In this document: positions 1-8,437 of the stretch, in pieces
How the letters are laid out: the number at the start of each line of letters is the position of its first letter
How positions within the stretch are numbered: position 1 is the first letter of the stretch
IMG/VR virus record: IMGVR_UViG_3300035670_000111
Coordinates: 24,240-88,239 of that record
Direction: 5' to 3' (one strand)
Length of the DNA: 64,000 nt
DNA from: a virus
Position numbers and translations under genes: made by a program
The notes under the pieces: generated by a model
Databases searched by the model: none
What the model was told of the DNA's origin: nothing
The model's input: only the letters and a program-made list of their open reading frames with translations

Positions 1-824
1 TCGATTCCTAGCTTTCTAAAAGAATCTAATAAAAAGTTACTAGCCTTTATGCCGGCTGGATCGTTGTCCATAGCAATTACTAGGGTCTCAGCTCTACGCA
101 TGATCTCAATCTGATCTGCGCTAACTATTGCTCCACAGGTAGCCACGCCGCCAGAGATGCCCAAAGATTTTAATTTAACGGCATCTAAGGGGGATTCAAC
201 AACAATCATCTGCCCTGACTCCCAGATATCTAAACCAAATAAAGTTTTTGATTTTGGGATGCCTGGAGGACGGTTAAAAAATCTTCTAGATATGTGGCCC
301 TTCTCCTGCCATCCCAAAAGTTTTTTATGGTCGACTGAGCGTATAGGCAGGACCCAAGTAGAGTCAGACTCTCTCCACCTAACCCCATACAAGTTGCAGG
401 CTTCAACAGTCAGGTCACGATCTTTAGCCGCCCATTCAGGCACATCCTTAAAGATTGCTAACCGAGCCTCGCTCATAGGAACTAGCTTGGGCAGATGAAT
501 GTAGGTTTTTCTAGCCTCATCTAACTGCTTGGATAACAGCTCCCAATCTACTTCTACATTCGATCTAAGCCATTGTTTGGCCTTTTCTAGATCTCCGTAC
601 TCTAGGAGATCAGAAATTAAAGTTAATAGGTTGCCTTTGTAACCGCAAGAAAAACAATGATGGGCACCAGTCTCTGAGTTTATGGACCACGAAGGGTTGG
701 CGTCTTCTTTGCCTACCCTGTACTTGTGCATAGGACAAGCAGCAAACAATTCACTACGTCGTTCGGTACTGTCTATACCTAAACGAAGTAAGGCTTTTTC
801 TATGTCCCCTTCTTTATAAAACAT
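1..824 (-). CDS. DNA primase (CHC2 zinc finger and Toprim), 3' end cut by window edge
   Basis: DnaG-type primase that would lay RNA primers for phage replication. The first 50 residues carry a CHC2 zinc site: CPMH followed about 28 residues later by CFSCG. Further on a Toprim domain shows the acidic motif ESPLDAVK and then MDNDPAG, the usual metal-binding Glu and Asp-x-Asp. The frame stays open to base 1, so the C-terminus is missing. The ATG shares one base with the TAA of the small gene before it (TAATG). It closes a cluster with the helicase and loader genes, which supports a replisome role. Confidence 0.9.
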   Translation of the reverse strand, partial: MFYKEGDIEKALLRLGIDSTERRSELFAACPMHKYRVGKEDANPSWSINSETGAHHCFSCGYKGNLLTLISDLLEYGDLEKAKQWLRSNVEVDWELLSKQLDEARKTYIHLPKLVPMSEARLAIFKDVPEWAAKDRDLTVEACNLYGVRWRESDSTWVLPIRSVDHKKLLGWQEKGHISRRFFNRPPGIPKSKTLFGLDIWESGQMIVVESPLDAVKLKSLGISGGVATCGAIVSADQIEIMRRAETLVIAMDNDPAGIKASNFLLDSFRKLGI

Positions 825-1036
825 TAGTGCCTATCCAAGGGTGTAGGAGCTGTTGCATAGGTTCCACATACAGAGCATTCCATATCTAAAAAGTATGTTG
901 CAATCTCATAGTCATCAAAGCAAGCTTTGACATTCCAGATGTTTGACTCACATACCGGACACTCGTGAAGGATTTCTTTTTCATAATCCATAGACCCCGT
1001 GTAATCCGGCTTGAGTTCACGAATAGACTTTTTCAT
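824..1036 (-). CDS. Small zinc-ribbon-like protein, 70 aa
   Basis: Unrecognised small protein with two CxxC pairs, CPVC and CSVC, about 28 residues apart, as in a one-zinc ribbon. The frame could be extended upstream, but that stretch lies antisense-free over the WhiB gene in another frame and is full of hydrophobic shadow sequence. The ATG chosen here follows a good ribosome site (GAAGGAAG) and overlaps the end of the WhiB gene by 20 bases. It probably belongs to the replication and regulation operon. Function unknown. Confidence 0.7.
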   Translation of the reverse strand: MKKSIRELKPDYTGSMDYEKEILHECPVCESNIWNVKACFDDYEIATYFLDMECSVCGTYATAPTPLDRH

Positions 1037-1283
1037 ACTTCCTTCTATGGGATCTAAGTCTCTGACGTTCTCTCGGGGTTGTGGCGCCCCATATTCCGTC
1101 CAGATCCGCATTAGATATCGCGTAGTCGAGGCAGTCAGAGATAAGAGGGCACTGATTACAGATAGCTTTAGCAGCGTTAACTTTAGCCCGAGCAGTGTAA
1201 TCTTCCGGAAAAAATAATTCCGGATCTTCTTTTTTACAGAGCTGACGGCCATCATACGGATAATGAAGATCCATATTCCTCAA
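1017..1283 (-). CDS. WhiB-family iron-sulfur transcription regulator
   Basis: An 88-residue WhiB-like protein. Four cysteines lie at residues 16, 42, 45 and 51 (CNQC then C six residues on), the spacing that binds a 4Fe-4S cluster in this family, followed by GIWGATT, the family's G[VI]WGG-like turn, and a basic tail (RERQRLRSHRRK) for DNA contact. WhiB proteins are confined to actinobacteria and their phages, and the mycobacteriophage TM4 version is known to interfere with host WhiB2 and septation. Here it sits between helicase and primase genes, so it is likely expressed early. Target genes cannot be read from sequence. Confidence 0.93.
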   Translation of the reverse strand: MRNMDLHYPYDGRQLCKKEDPELFFPEDYTARAKVNAAKAICNQCPLISDCLDYAISNADLDGIWGATTPRERQRLRSHRRKYEKVYS

Positions 1284-2484
1284 ACCTTCCCTCTTCCCAA
1301 TCCCAGAGTAGCTCTACTTCCGCAGGGCCACAGTTGCGACTTGCAACAATTTTTAACAATCTAGAAGTGTCATCTGTTTCGTCTTGCCGCTGTAATCCAA
1401 ATATAACGTCTGAGTCTTGGAAGAAAGATGATGAGTAACCAATGGAATCTGCAGTTACCTGTCCTCTACGCATCTTGTGAGTCAGCACCTGAGTAGTAAT
1501 AACTATTGGCTTCTCATGCTGTTGTGCGAGGCGCTTCATAGACCTGCTTATATTTGTAAGAGCTAGAGGAGTAGTCATCTCCCCTGTCATCTCATCTACC
1601 ATCAAGTAAACGCCGTCAACAAAAATAATATCGGGCTGAAGCTTTTCTATCTTTAAAGATAAAGTGCTTATGGTCTGAGCTGACACGGACTCGGTTAGGA
1701 AGAAGTTGTGCATGTTCTCCATCTTCTCCAAGGTCCGCTTGTATCGTATTTCTTCTTCAGGCTTAAGTGCCCCACGCATTAAACGACCACTGGAGATGTG
1801 AGCACGCATCGCATCATGACGACGTTGTTGCTCTATGTTGCTCATCTCAAAAGATTGGAACATAGGAACAAACCCGTCTTCGTGTACGTTTACTGCCATT
1901 TGCATAGCCAGAACTGATTTACCAGTCTTGGGTGGAGCAATAATTGTGATGAGCTGTCCTGGCTGTAAACCAGCAGTAGCAAAGTCCATAACCTGAAAAC
2001 CGGTAGCCATTCCAAGTAAACCGTTAGGCCTGGTCTTTACATTAAGGTACTCATCAAATCTTTTTAAAGGATCTCTTGTAAGGTTTATATCAGTTACTTG
2101 AGATACGCCTTCTTCAGTTAACTTTGCAACACCAGCACCCATAAGAGTGAGAGCTTCGTGATGGTCTCCAGAAGAAATAGCGTCTGCAGCTAACTGAACT
2201 ACTTCTATAGTCTTCTGACGTTTTCTATATTCAATTAACTGATCTAGAAGATATAAAGAACTATCTTGTACATCTAAAAGCCTGTATGTTGGGAAGTTAT
2301 CTTTTACTGTTACCGCGGTAGGTACTTCGCTGTACTTCTTCCAATGATCGTGTATGAATCTCCATACAGCTCGGTTATCGTCTACATAAAACCAATCGTC
2401 GCGGATACCGCGCTCTAGCAATGGCGCGATGTCTCTATCACGTATGGCTTTTGATATAAGCCGTACTTCGTTATCCGCTGCCAC
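1252..2484 (-). CDS. DnaB-like replicative helicase
   Basis: 410-residue RecA-fold helicase of the DnaB family, expected to unwind DNA at the phage fork. A Walker A motif, APPKTGKS, lies near residue 185, with the Walker B strand IIFVDGVYLM near 285 and a following ITTQVL segment typical of DnaB motif 3. An N-terminal helical region precedes the ATPase core, as in DnaB, but is short. Start is GTG, sharing one base with the TAG of the preceding gene. The DnaC-like loader gene lies about 0.7 kb upstream in the same operon. The first Walker A residue is Ala rather than Gly, common in phage DnaB relatives. Confidence 0.9.
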   Translation of the reverse strand: MAADNEVRLISKAIRDRDIAPLLERGIRDDWFYVDDNRAVWRFIHDHWKKYSEVPTAVTVKDNFPTYRLLDVQDSSLYLLDQLIEYRKRQKTIEVVQLAADAISSGDHHEALTLMGAGVAKLTEEGVSQVTDINLTRDPLKRFDEYLNVKTRPNGLLGMATGFQVMDFATAGLQPGQLITIIAPPKTGKSVLAMQMAVNVHEDGFVPMFQSFEMSNIEQQRRHDAMRAHISSGRLMRGALKPEEEIRYKRTLEKMENMHNFFLTESVSAQTISTLSLKIEKLQPDIIFVDGVYLMVDEMTGEMTTPLALTNISRSMKRLAQQHEKPIVITTQVLTHKMRRGQVTADSIGYSSSFFQDSDVIFGLQRQDETDDTSRLLKIVASRNCGPAEVELLWDWEEGRFEEYGSSLSV

Positions 2485-2891
2485 TAAATGCTCCTACCGA
2501 TATCTATAAATCTGCTGCCGTATCTTAGACCCCTGTCAGGCAAATCCACAACTCCCATTAGCTCTGGCCTATAAGGAAGCTCACGAACCAGGTCTGACAC
2601 AGACTGATAACAAACGTAGTAATTAAAAGGGTTGGTGCCTAAATTGTCAAGATCGTCTTGAATCTCTTTCATTTCTTTTTTTGTATATCCAAAACCAACC
2701 AACTCAAGGACGTAGTTGTACCTATTTGCGTATCTCCAAAATAAAGACAGAGCCTGACGGTTGTAAGTAATCTCTTCTTCAAAAACAGGGATACCAAATA
2801 CTCGCTTAACGTTAGGCTTTTTATCTATTATGCAATCTAAAGTAACCGCAACTCTTAGCGGAACTTCGTTTGAGATATCCCCCCCTTTCAA
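2484..2891 (-). CDS. Conserved-looking hypothetical protein, 135 aa
   Basis: Not recognised. It begins with TTG behind a GAGG ribosome site and contains alternating hydrophobic strands (LRVAVTLDCII, VLELVGFGY, MGVVDLPD), suggesting an alpha/beta fold. A first-strand aspartate in LDCII is reminiscent of HAD-like proteins, but no second motif is convincing. It is packed between the SWIM-finger gene and the helicase gene with 2-base and 1-base junctions, so it likely serves replication or nucleotide handling. The start codon is the least certain part. Confidence 0.6.
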   Translation of the reverse strand: MKGGDISNEVPLRVAVTLDCIIDKKPNVKRVFGIPVFEEEITYNRQALSLFWRYANRYNYVLELVGFGYTKKEMKEIQDDLDNLGTNPFNYYVCYQSVSDLVRELPYRPELMGVVDLPDRGLRYGSRFIDIGRSI

Positions 2892-2893
2892 GA

Positions 2894-3160
2894 TTAAATA
2901 ACCTCTATCTTTCCGTACTTCATAAGTAAATTTCTAAATTCATCATCAGATTCTTTTGCTTTTTTTATTGCAGAATCTGGAGTTGCCTTGTCTACCTGTA
3001 TTGGGAAAACGCCATTAGCTAAACTCGTCTCGCACCAAGTTACGTGTTTGCACTTTTTACGTTGCTTAAAACCCTCACAAGTGCATGAAAGATTTGCCGC
3101 CGTATCAGTTAAAACTTCTTCTACTCCTGTAAGACCTAAAAAGAACTGAATGGTTTTCAT
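2894..3160 (-). CDS. SWIM-type zinc finger protein, 88 aa
   Basis: The segment CTCEGFKQRKKCKHV gives the C-x-C-x(n)-C-x-H pattern of SWIM zinc fingers, which bind DNA or protein partners in recombination and helicase-associated proteins. No other domain is present, so this is a stand-alone finger with a short N-terminal strand region (KTIQFFLG) and a helical tail. It overlaps the DnaC-like gene by four bases (ATGA) and lies in the replication operon, so a role at the fork or in recombination is plausible but inferred. Confidence 0.75.
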   Translation of the reverse strand: MKTIQFFLGLTGVEEVLTDTAANLSCTCEGFKQRKKCKHVTWCETSLANGVFPIQVDKATPDSAIKKAKESDDEFRNLLMKYGKIEVI

Positions 3161-3846
3161 AGTTTTCTTCTATCCCCTTCCTTGGAAGTAATAACATATG
3201 GGAAAAAAGCTTCGTGTGCAAAACTTGCCATAGGACTGCCGTATACGTCTGCCCATTGTTGTAACGGAATGTTTGTTGTGATAATGGTAGGTAGTCCAGC
3301 ATTAAACCTAGAACGCAATAGAGCGTCAAAAGTATTCTCAGACCAACCCGATACATTTCGGTATTCCTTGCCGAGATCATCGAGGATCAGAATCTTTACG
3401 TTTAAGTGATCCGGGTTATCCCCGTAAATGCCGTCTACCAGGGTGGCTTCTAGATCGTCTGAGTCTGGCTCCCATTGACGCTTCTGAAGCCTTAGGAACC
3501 TTGGATAGTCTGTAAAGTACGCTGGACGGGCTGGGGACCTTTCAAGAGACCCTAGGACCTCTCTAGGAATGCCCCGTAGAAGCTCCTGGAGGGCCGTAGA
3601 GGCCAGAGTAGTCTTCCCGTGACCTGGATTACCGATCAGAAGCAGACCCATACCGCAGGTGGGCTCCCCAACGGCTTTTATGACCTTGCCGGAATTGACC
3701 AGATCTATCCACTTCTTGACCCCGTCTACAACATTGCCTTCATAAGGCCGGAGGTCAGAAAGCTCCAACCCAACGGTTTTCATTGGGAGACTAGCCTTGT
3801 TGATGTAGGAGCGAATGCTAGGAGCTATAGTATTTAAACTATACAT
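3157..3846 (-). CDS. DnaC-like AAA+ helicase loader
   Basis: 229-residue AAA+ ATPase. Walker A is GNPGHGKT near residue 75, Walker B is ILILDDLG near 150, and the sensor-1 strand is PTIITTNIP. This arrangement and size match DnaC/DnaI/IstB-type loaders, which place DnaB rings on DNA. It shares one base with the upstream initiator-like gene, and the helicase gene follows further down the same operon, giving the classic initiator, loader, helicase order. Confidence 0.88.
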   Translation of the reverse strand: MYSLNTIAPSIRSYINKASLPMKTVGLELSDLRPYEGNVVDGVKKWIDLVNSGKVIKAVGEPTCGMGLLLIGNPGHGKTTLASTALQELLRGIPREVLGSLERSPARPAYFTDYPRFLRLQKRQWEPDSDDLEATLVDGIYGDNPDHLNVKILILDDLGKEYRNVSGWSENTFDALLRSRFNAGLPTIITTNIPLQQWADVYGSPMASFAHEAFFPYVITSKEGDRRKL

Positions 3847-4763
3847 CAGTTGCCACCAAGAAGTTTAAGCATCTTTTCTTGATGAGCCGCAAAGTCATCA
3901 TCTACATACTCCTTCACCTCAGGTTGGATTACCTTACCGTGAACCGTAGGGTAGAACTGAAAGAATCTTCTGTAAAGTGGATGGCCAACTCCAGCGTCGC
4001 TGTAAAGTCTAGGATCGCTAAAGAACATCCGCATAGCTTTTAGTATTGCCACACGTGGAGTTCCTTTGCCAACAAGATCATTAATCCAAGTAGCAAGATA
4101 TTTGCCGTTAACCTGACTAGGTACGCCGGGAGCGTGTTCTTTAACCAAATCATAAAACTCGCCAATGAGGTCTTTGGTATCCCAGAGATCTTCCGGCTTT
4201 TCGTATCGGCGCATCACGGCAGGTGTTGACTCAATCGTAGTCTTCTTGTACTTAGCGTTTCGTTTAGCGATCTTGTCTTCGACTTTGCCCACAGATCCTA
4301 CTTCGTAGTCCGTGTCTAGTTCTCGCTTCTTTTTTGGCTGAGGTTCATCTATTGGCCAGGGCATAATCTCCTCTCTTGGCGCGTCAGCGCCTAGATTAGA
4401 AATACGTAGTATTTCTAATCTATTACTGCTATCTAGCTTACTAGTAGTGCCTGGTTCACCGACGGTCGGGATTCCAGGCATCGGTTGATAATTCCAGTTG
4501 AACAGGTCTAAGTAGTGCTGACCCATAGGTGTAAACCGTAGAGTTGTTACCCAACGGCCTCCTGCAACTTGTTCTTTGAATGCTTTGATGTACCCTGTAC
4601 GCTTCAGCTCTGAGGCTGCAGCTCGTATGGCATCTCTGCCTTCGTTCATGTAATTAGATTCAATAACTTCTTCTGTAGACATGGGTCTGCCCACGGTTGC
4701 GTAAACCATCCATAGGGCACGAGCCATACCAGAAAGATATGGGTTTAGATTAGGTGCTTGCAT
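3846..4763 (-). CDS. Replication initiator-like winged-helix protein
   Basis: 305 residues. The first 90 look like a winged-helix DNA-binding domain (VGRPMSTEEVIES, then AASELKRTGYIKAF and a strand pair ending RFTPMGQ). A charged linker rich in Pro, Lys and Glu follows, then a helical C-terminal domain around residues 200-300 that could bind the loader, as in phage O-like or DnaD-like proteins. Position directly before the DnaC-like gene fits an origin-binding initiator. The linker-coding DNA contains a perfect inverted repeat (see the repeat at 4392-4422), similar in placement to the lambda origin inside gene O. Family name not certain. Confidence 0.65.
   Translation of the reverse strand: MQAPNLNPYLSGMARALWMVYATVGRPMSTEEVIESNYMNEGRDAIRAAASELKRTGYIKAFKEQVAGGRWVTTLRFTPMGQHYLDLFNWNYQPMPGIPTVGEPGTTSKLDSSNRLEILRISNLGADAPREEIMPWPIDEPQPKKKRELDTDYEVGSVGKVEDKIAKRNAKYKKTTIESTPAVMRRYEKPEDLWDTKDLIGEFYDLVKEHAPGVPSQVNGKYLATWINDLVGKGTPRVAILKAMRMFFSDPRLYSDAGVGHPLYRRFFQFYPTVHGKVIQPEVKEYVDDDFAAHQEKMLKLLGGN
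4392..4422. repeat. Perfect 13-bp inverted repeat in initiator gene, origin candidate
   Basis: TAGATTAGAAATA and its exact reverse complement are separated by five bases (CGTAG). The arms are AT-rich and lie in the linker-coding part of the initiator-like gene. A protein-coding constraint does not explain a 13-bp perfect palindrome. A replication origin or operator is inferred; a transcript hairpin is the alternative. Confidence 0.55.
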
Positions 4764-4783
4764 TTTCCCTCCTTAAGCAGATC

Positions 4784-5059
4784 TTATAGTCGATCGATCC
4801 TATTCGGCAAGCCACGCATTTGTCTTACCGACACTCCGGTAAAAGCTTGCTCTACTGCTAGGGATAATGTCAAACCGACAAACGTTGTGGCTAGAGCGTA
4901 GACAACCAAGGTATAGTCATGAACTCCTAGAATGAAAGGGAAGATCATTCCACCGAGTAAAGCTACTAAGCCTCGCCACTTTCCAATAGGCAAAATTAAG
5001 CCTTCTATGGCGGTAAGAATTGAAGCAGTGGCTAGAGCAGAAAGTACCAGAGTTGTCAT
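4784..5059 (-). CDS. Small membrane protein, 91 aa
   Basis: Three hydrophobic stretches cover most of the protein (residues about 3-22, 30-48 and 50-70), followed by a polar, basic tail (RQMRGLPNRIDRL). It is therefore an inner-membrane protein with no recognisable family. It lies between the last tail gene and the replication operon. A holin-like role is possible by shape, but the lysis genes are far away at 53-57 kb, so no function is assigned. Confidence 0.65.
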   Translation of the reverse strand: MTTLVLSALATASILTAIEGLILPIGKWRGLVALLGGMIFPFILGVHDYTLVVYALATTFVGLTLSLAVEQAFTGVSVRQMRGLPNRIDRL

Positions 5060-5068
5060 GCTTCGACT

Positions 5069-8000
5069 TTACTCTCTGAAAACTACCCTGTCAACATGGA
5101 AGGTATGCCCCGGCTCTGGAGTGTCTACGTCAGCTGTTATACGAACCTCAGCATAAGATGCGCCAATTGTCTCTGCGTTAGTCGCAAAGGTCGCTATATA
5201 TGCCCAGCGATCATTTCGGCGTAACTCAATAGTTGAGGTCTTAATTAGAATCAGAACATCAAACTCGTCATAGAAGTTTACTGTTATAGTGTAGTCTCCA
5301 AAAGCGTCCACGTTTTCTGGACGTATAGCTGCTGAAGCATAGTAACCTCTTTGGCTTTTAACAGAAATATCACCTGAGGTTATACCAAAAGTAGAGCTTG
5401 CGGTTGCGTTTACCCTACAAAACGCAGTTCCGTGTGTGGAAGTTTCATCAAATAAGGTACCTCGAGGAATAGATCTTGTTAAGTTCGCTGATATTCCCGC
5501 CCAAGATCCTAAATCGTTTTCAAAAGACGCAGAGGGTATTAACGAATCTTCTAGCTCTGGGAATGAAAGAGTACTCTTACCTGGAACAATTGCCCAGGTA
5601 CTTCCATTAGGCATGACTCTAGATAGAGTTGTGTATAGACGGGCGTATTTATCTGCGTATGTTGTCCAGTAAAGACTTTTTCCACCATTTCTACTCTCGT
5701 ACTTCATAGCGTACATGTTTACAGAAGGGTTAAGTAGATTAGGTCTTGTAATGGTTTCTGGAGATGCTGGATCTGTAAACTTGCTAGGTATTCTTCCAAA
5801 CTCAGCCTGTACTCCATCAAAATAAAACACAGCTGCTGCTCCATTACCTGTAGATAAAGATATGGATAGAGTAAACGACGTCTCTCCCGCAGGCAAAATT
5901 CTTTTAGTGTGTATTCTTGTCCATTCGTCTTTATTAGCTTCAGTTACTATGAAATTTCCTGCGGCCTGTCCTGTAGTGCTGATGGAGTAGGTTCCCGCCT
6001 TATTTCTTACATAGGCTGAAACTACTACATCTTCTCCACCTATTGCCGCATATGGCAAATATACGGTAGTAGACACTTCTCCACCGCCAGCTTTACTTAT
6101 CTTGCCCTGTTTATTTCCAAATAAAGCTGGAACTTCAGAAACAGAAGTAAGCGTAGATCCAGAACCTGCTGTCCAACCAGTTGTTGTTTCTAAAGAGGGA
6201 GTAGGTACGTAATTTAAAACACTCTTAGTTTCCCAACGGCAGTCTTCTATGTCAAAAAAAGTCTCTGTTATAGGAGATATAGGTGTAGGAGCACCGTCTC
6301 CGCAGAAAAATGCATCTAGTTCTGAGTTTTGTTGAAATAACGCAGAATCAAAATAAAAGGTGTCGTTTATGTCTGCAGTGTCTATATACACGGACACTTT
6401 TGCAATAGGTTTACCAGAATCTTGAGAGAACACTGGAGATATAGAGCTTACAGATATTCTTTGAGCAATTGAGTCTATTTCTGCAGGCGCAGAGTCTACG
6501 ATATATGGTGTTTGAGCGTAGTATTGCCCGTCTTCATCTGAAAGGATTGTAGTCTGTTCATCAATGCTTTGTGGCACAGAGTACTCAATTCTTGCAATAG
6601 CATTATGGGCAGACCCACTAACGTAAATACTAAATGTATAGCTTTTGCCTGGATCTACGGGGATCCAATCGGATACTAAAGCTACTCTGTCTTGATCAGT
6701 TGTAGCAGTAAGTTTAACTACGCAGTCTCCGTATACTACGGAAGTAGCTGGGGCATTAAAGTCTTGACTTATGGTTGAGTTAAGAGAATACCAACCACCC
6801 AATCCTCCTTCAAAAGTAGGGTTAGGTATTAGGTTTTCAGATTCTCCAGAAACAACTACCTGAACGAGTCTTGCGTCTTGATACTCTAAGCTGTATTGAG
6901 CCTCTGCAAATTGAAGCATATCTAGATAGAACTCTACTTGATTGTCTATAGGAGTTAGCAATATATTTAAAGTTGCGTAAGCAGCATCTTCTGGAGCTAT
7001 TTTTCCATTACGCCCAGCAACAGACCCCGAATTAAATTCTTGCCACGTAGTGCTAACCTGTAACGCAGAGCTGTATGTTTCAGAGGATATTAGCGTTCCA
7101 GACCCATCATGCCAGTTAATTCTTGCCTGTACTGAACCTACTTTGTTAGATACCGCACATCTTGTCCAACCAGTGAATAAATATCTTTTTCCTGGAGTTA
7201 CAGGTATCCCATAAAGCACAGGATTGCTTTCACCTAAACTGAGGGTTTCTGGAGAGTTGTGACCATGAGCTCTAGCAAATGCGTTTCCTCTAGGAGGAAA
7301 TAAAAGATCGTACAGGCCTGGAGATGGGGCCGTTACCGCTACTCCTAGTTCTGATAAAGAGTTTGCAAAAGTGTGTCTATCAAAATCTCCAACGTCAGCT
7401 GTCCACCTACCAGTAGATTCTTCAAAAGAAGAATCGTTATAATCCAGCATCAAGTTGTGCCCAGTTACTACTTCGTTAGTCCAGTGAGTCAAAGCAGTTG
7501 TATAAGATTTTACTCCCGAAGGGGTTCCCTTTAAGCTATTAATAATGTTTCCAGAGCCGTATAAAGCTCTGTGATATAGATCGCCAAGAGCAGGCTCATA
7601 GCTAAAACCAAGGTCTGTTATTTTATTTTTTAATATAGCAGATGGAAGATACTGATAGTTTGAGCTTTTATACAGAAGTTCAGCCTCTGTTCTAAACTTA
7701 TCGTATTCAAATGCATAAGCTGATAGTGTGTTATACAGGTCGGAATCTTCTGGCTCACCGGTAGCATCTCCTGGTTCGTTAAGCCAAGATCTAGGAATCC
7801 ACTTGCTTATCTTATTTAAAGTATCAGTTTGACTTATTAAGACAGCTCTAGCGCTTCCGCAATTAATCCAACGAATTCCGTTAAAGATCCAAAAAGAATA
7901 GGTTACTTCTGACCCCTCACTTATGGTGTCAAAATCAATCTTAGACAGACGATAGTTAGTAATAAGATCGCCGTCTACCAAAACACCGTCGTATGGGTTG

Positions 8001-8437
8001 TTAGGGGCACCTGCGTAGCTCTTAATCAATTTCCAATGAGTGGGGCGACCAACTGTTGCAGAGCCTACCGGATCTATTGTGGTCAGCGGGATATCTGCGT
8101 TTGACTTAGTATATGTAAAAGTAGTGGGTGAGAGGATAGAGCTAATTGTATAGTTTCCGTTTGTAGCCTCTAAAGTTCCGCTTATGTTTACTGGAAGGTT
8201 CTCAATAAAATTGTGAGCAGACGCAGTGGTTACGGTAACAACGTTATCTTCTAACACAATAGAAACAACCTGGGCAATAATGTAGTCAGCAGGGTCGCTG
8301 GTTACAGAACCCCAAACTATAGAAACTGTTTGATAGTCATAGGACCAGGCTCTTAAATTTACGTTGTTATAGACACGGGTGTTTTCTATTTCACCGTATT
8401 TGGGTAAGCCGTATGGAGCAAACGAATACTTAGCCAT
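5069..8437 (-). CDS. Large baseplate/tail protein with four carbohydrate-binding-like modules
   Basis: 1122 residues. The N-terminal third, with segments such as SKWIPRSWLNEPG and ILKNKITDLGF, looks like a baseplate wedge or tail protein I-like anchor. After residue 330 come four similar beta-sandwich modules, each opening with an N-x-(S/T)-FE...GW signature: DYNDSSFEESTGRW, LIPNPTFEGGLGGW, YVPTPSLETTTGW and LIPSASFENDLGSW. This pattern is that of CBM4/9-type galactose-binding-like domains. Located just beyond the baseplate J gene, the protein most likely forms a peripheral baseplate or receptor-binding part that sticks to surface glycans. The anchor assignment is less sure than the repeated modules. 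Confidence 0.7.
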   Translation of the reverse strand: MAKYSFAPYGLPKYGEIENTRVYNNVNLRAWSYDYQTVSIVWGSVTSDPADYIIAQVVSIVLEDNVVTVTTASAHNFIENLPVNISGTLEATNGNYTISSILSPTTFTYTKSNADIPLTTIDPVGSATVGRPTHWKLIKSYAGAPNNPYDGVLVDGDLITNYRLSKIDFDTISEGSEVTYSFWIFNGIRWINCGSARAVLISQTDTLNKISKWIPRSWLNEPGDATGEPEDSDLYNTLSAYAFEYDKFRTEAELLYKSSNYQYLPSAILKNKITDLGFSYEPALGDLYHRALYGSGNIINSLKGTPSGVKSYTTALTHWTNEVVTGHNLMLDYNDSSFEESTGRWTADVGDFDRHTFANSLSELGVAVTAPSPGLYDLLFPPRGNAFARAHGHNSPETLSLGESNPVLYGIPVTPGKRYLFTGWTRCAVSNKVGSVQARINWHDGSGTLISSETYSSALQVSTTWQEFNSGSVAGRNGKIAPEDAAYATLNILLTPIDNQVEFYLDMLQFAEAQYSLEYQDARLVQVVVSGESENLIPNPTFEGGLGGWYSLNSTISQDFNAPATSVVYGDCVVKLTATTDQDRVALVSDWIPVDPGKSYTFSIYVSGSAHNAIARIEYSVPQSIDEQTTILSDEDGQYYAQTPYIVDSAPAEIDSIAQRISVSSISPVFSQDSGKPIAKVSVYIDTADINDTFYFDSALFQQNSELDAFFCGDGAPTPISPITETFFDIEDCRWETKSVLNYVPTPSLETTTGWTAGSGSTLTSVSEVPALFGNKQGKISKAGGGEVSTTVYLPYAAIGGEDVVVSAYVRNKAGTYSISTTGQAAGNFIVTEANKDEWTRIHTKRILPAGETSFTLSISLSTGNGAAAVFYFDGVQAEFGRIPSKFTDPASPETITRPNLLNPSVNMYAMKYESRNGGKSLYWTTYADKYARLYTTLSRVMPNGSTWAIVPGKSTLSFPELEDSLIPSASFENDLGSWAGISANLTRSIPRGTLFDETSTHGTAFCRVNATASSTFGITSGDISVKSQRGYYASAAIRPENVDAFGDYTITVNFYDEFDVLILIKTSTIELRRNDRWAYIATFATNAETIGASYAEVRITADVDTPEPGHTFHVDRVVFRE

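Noticed and set aside
1037-1255. N-terminal 73 codons of the frame leading to the 70-residue zinc protein
   Set aside because: Overlaps the WhiB gene in another frame; an internal ATG with a strong ribosome site is a better start.
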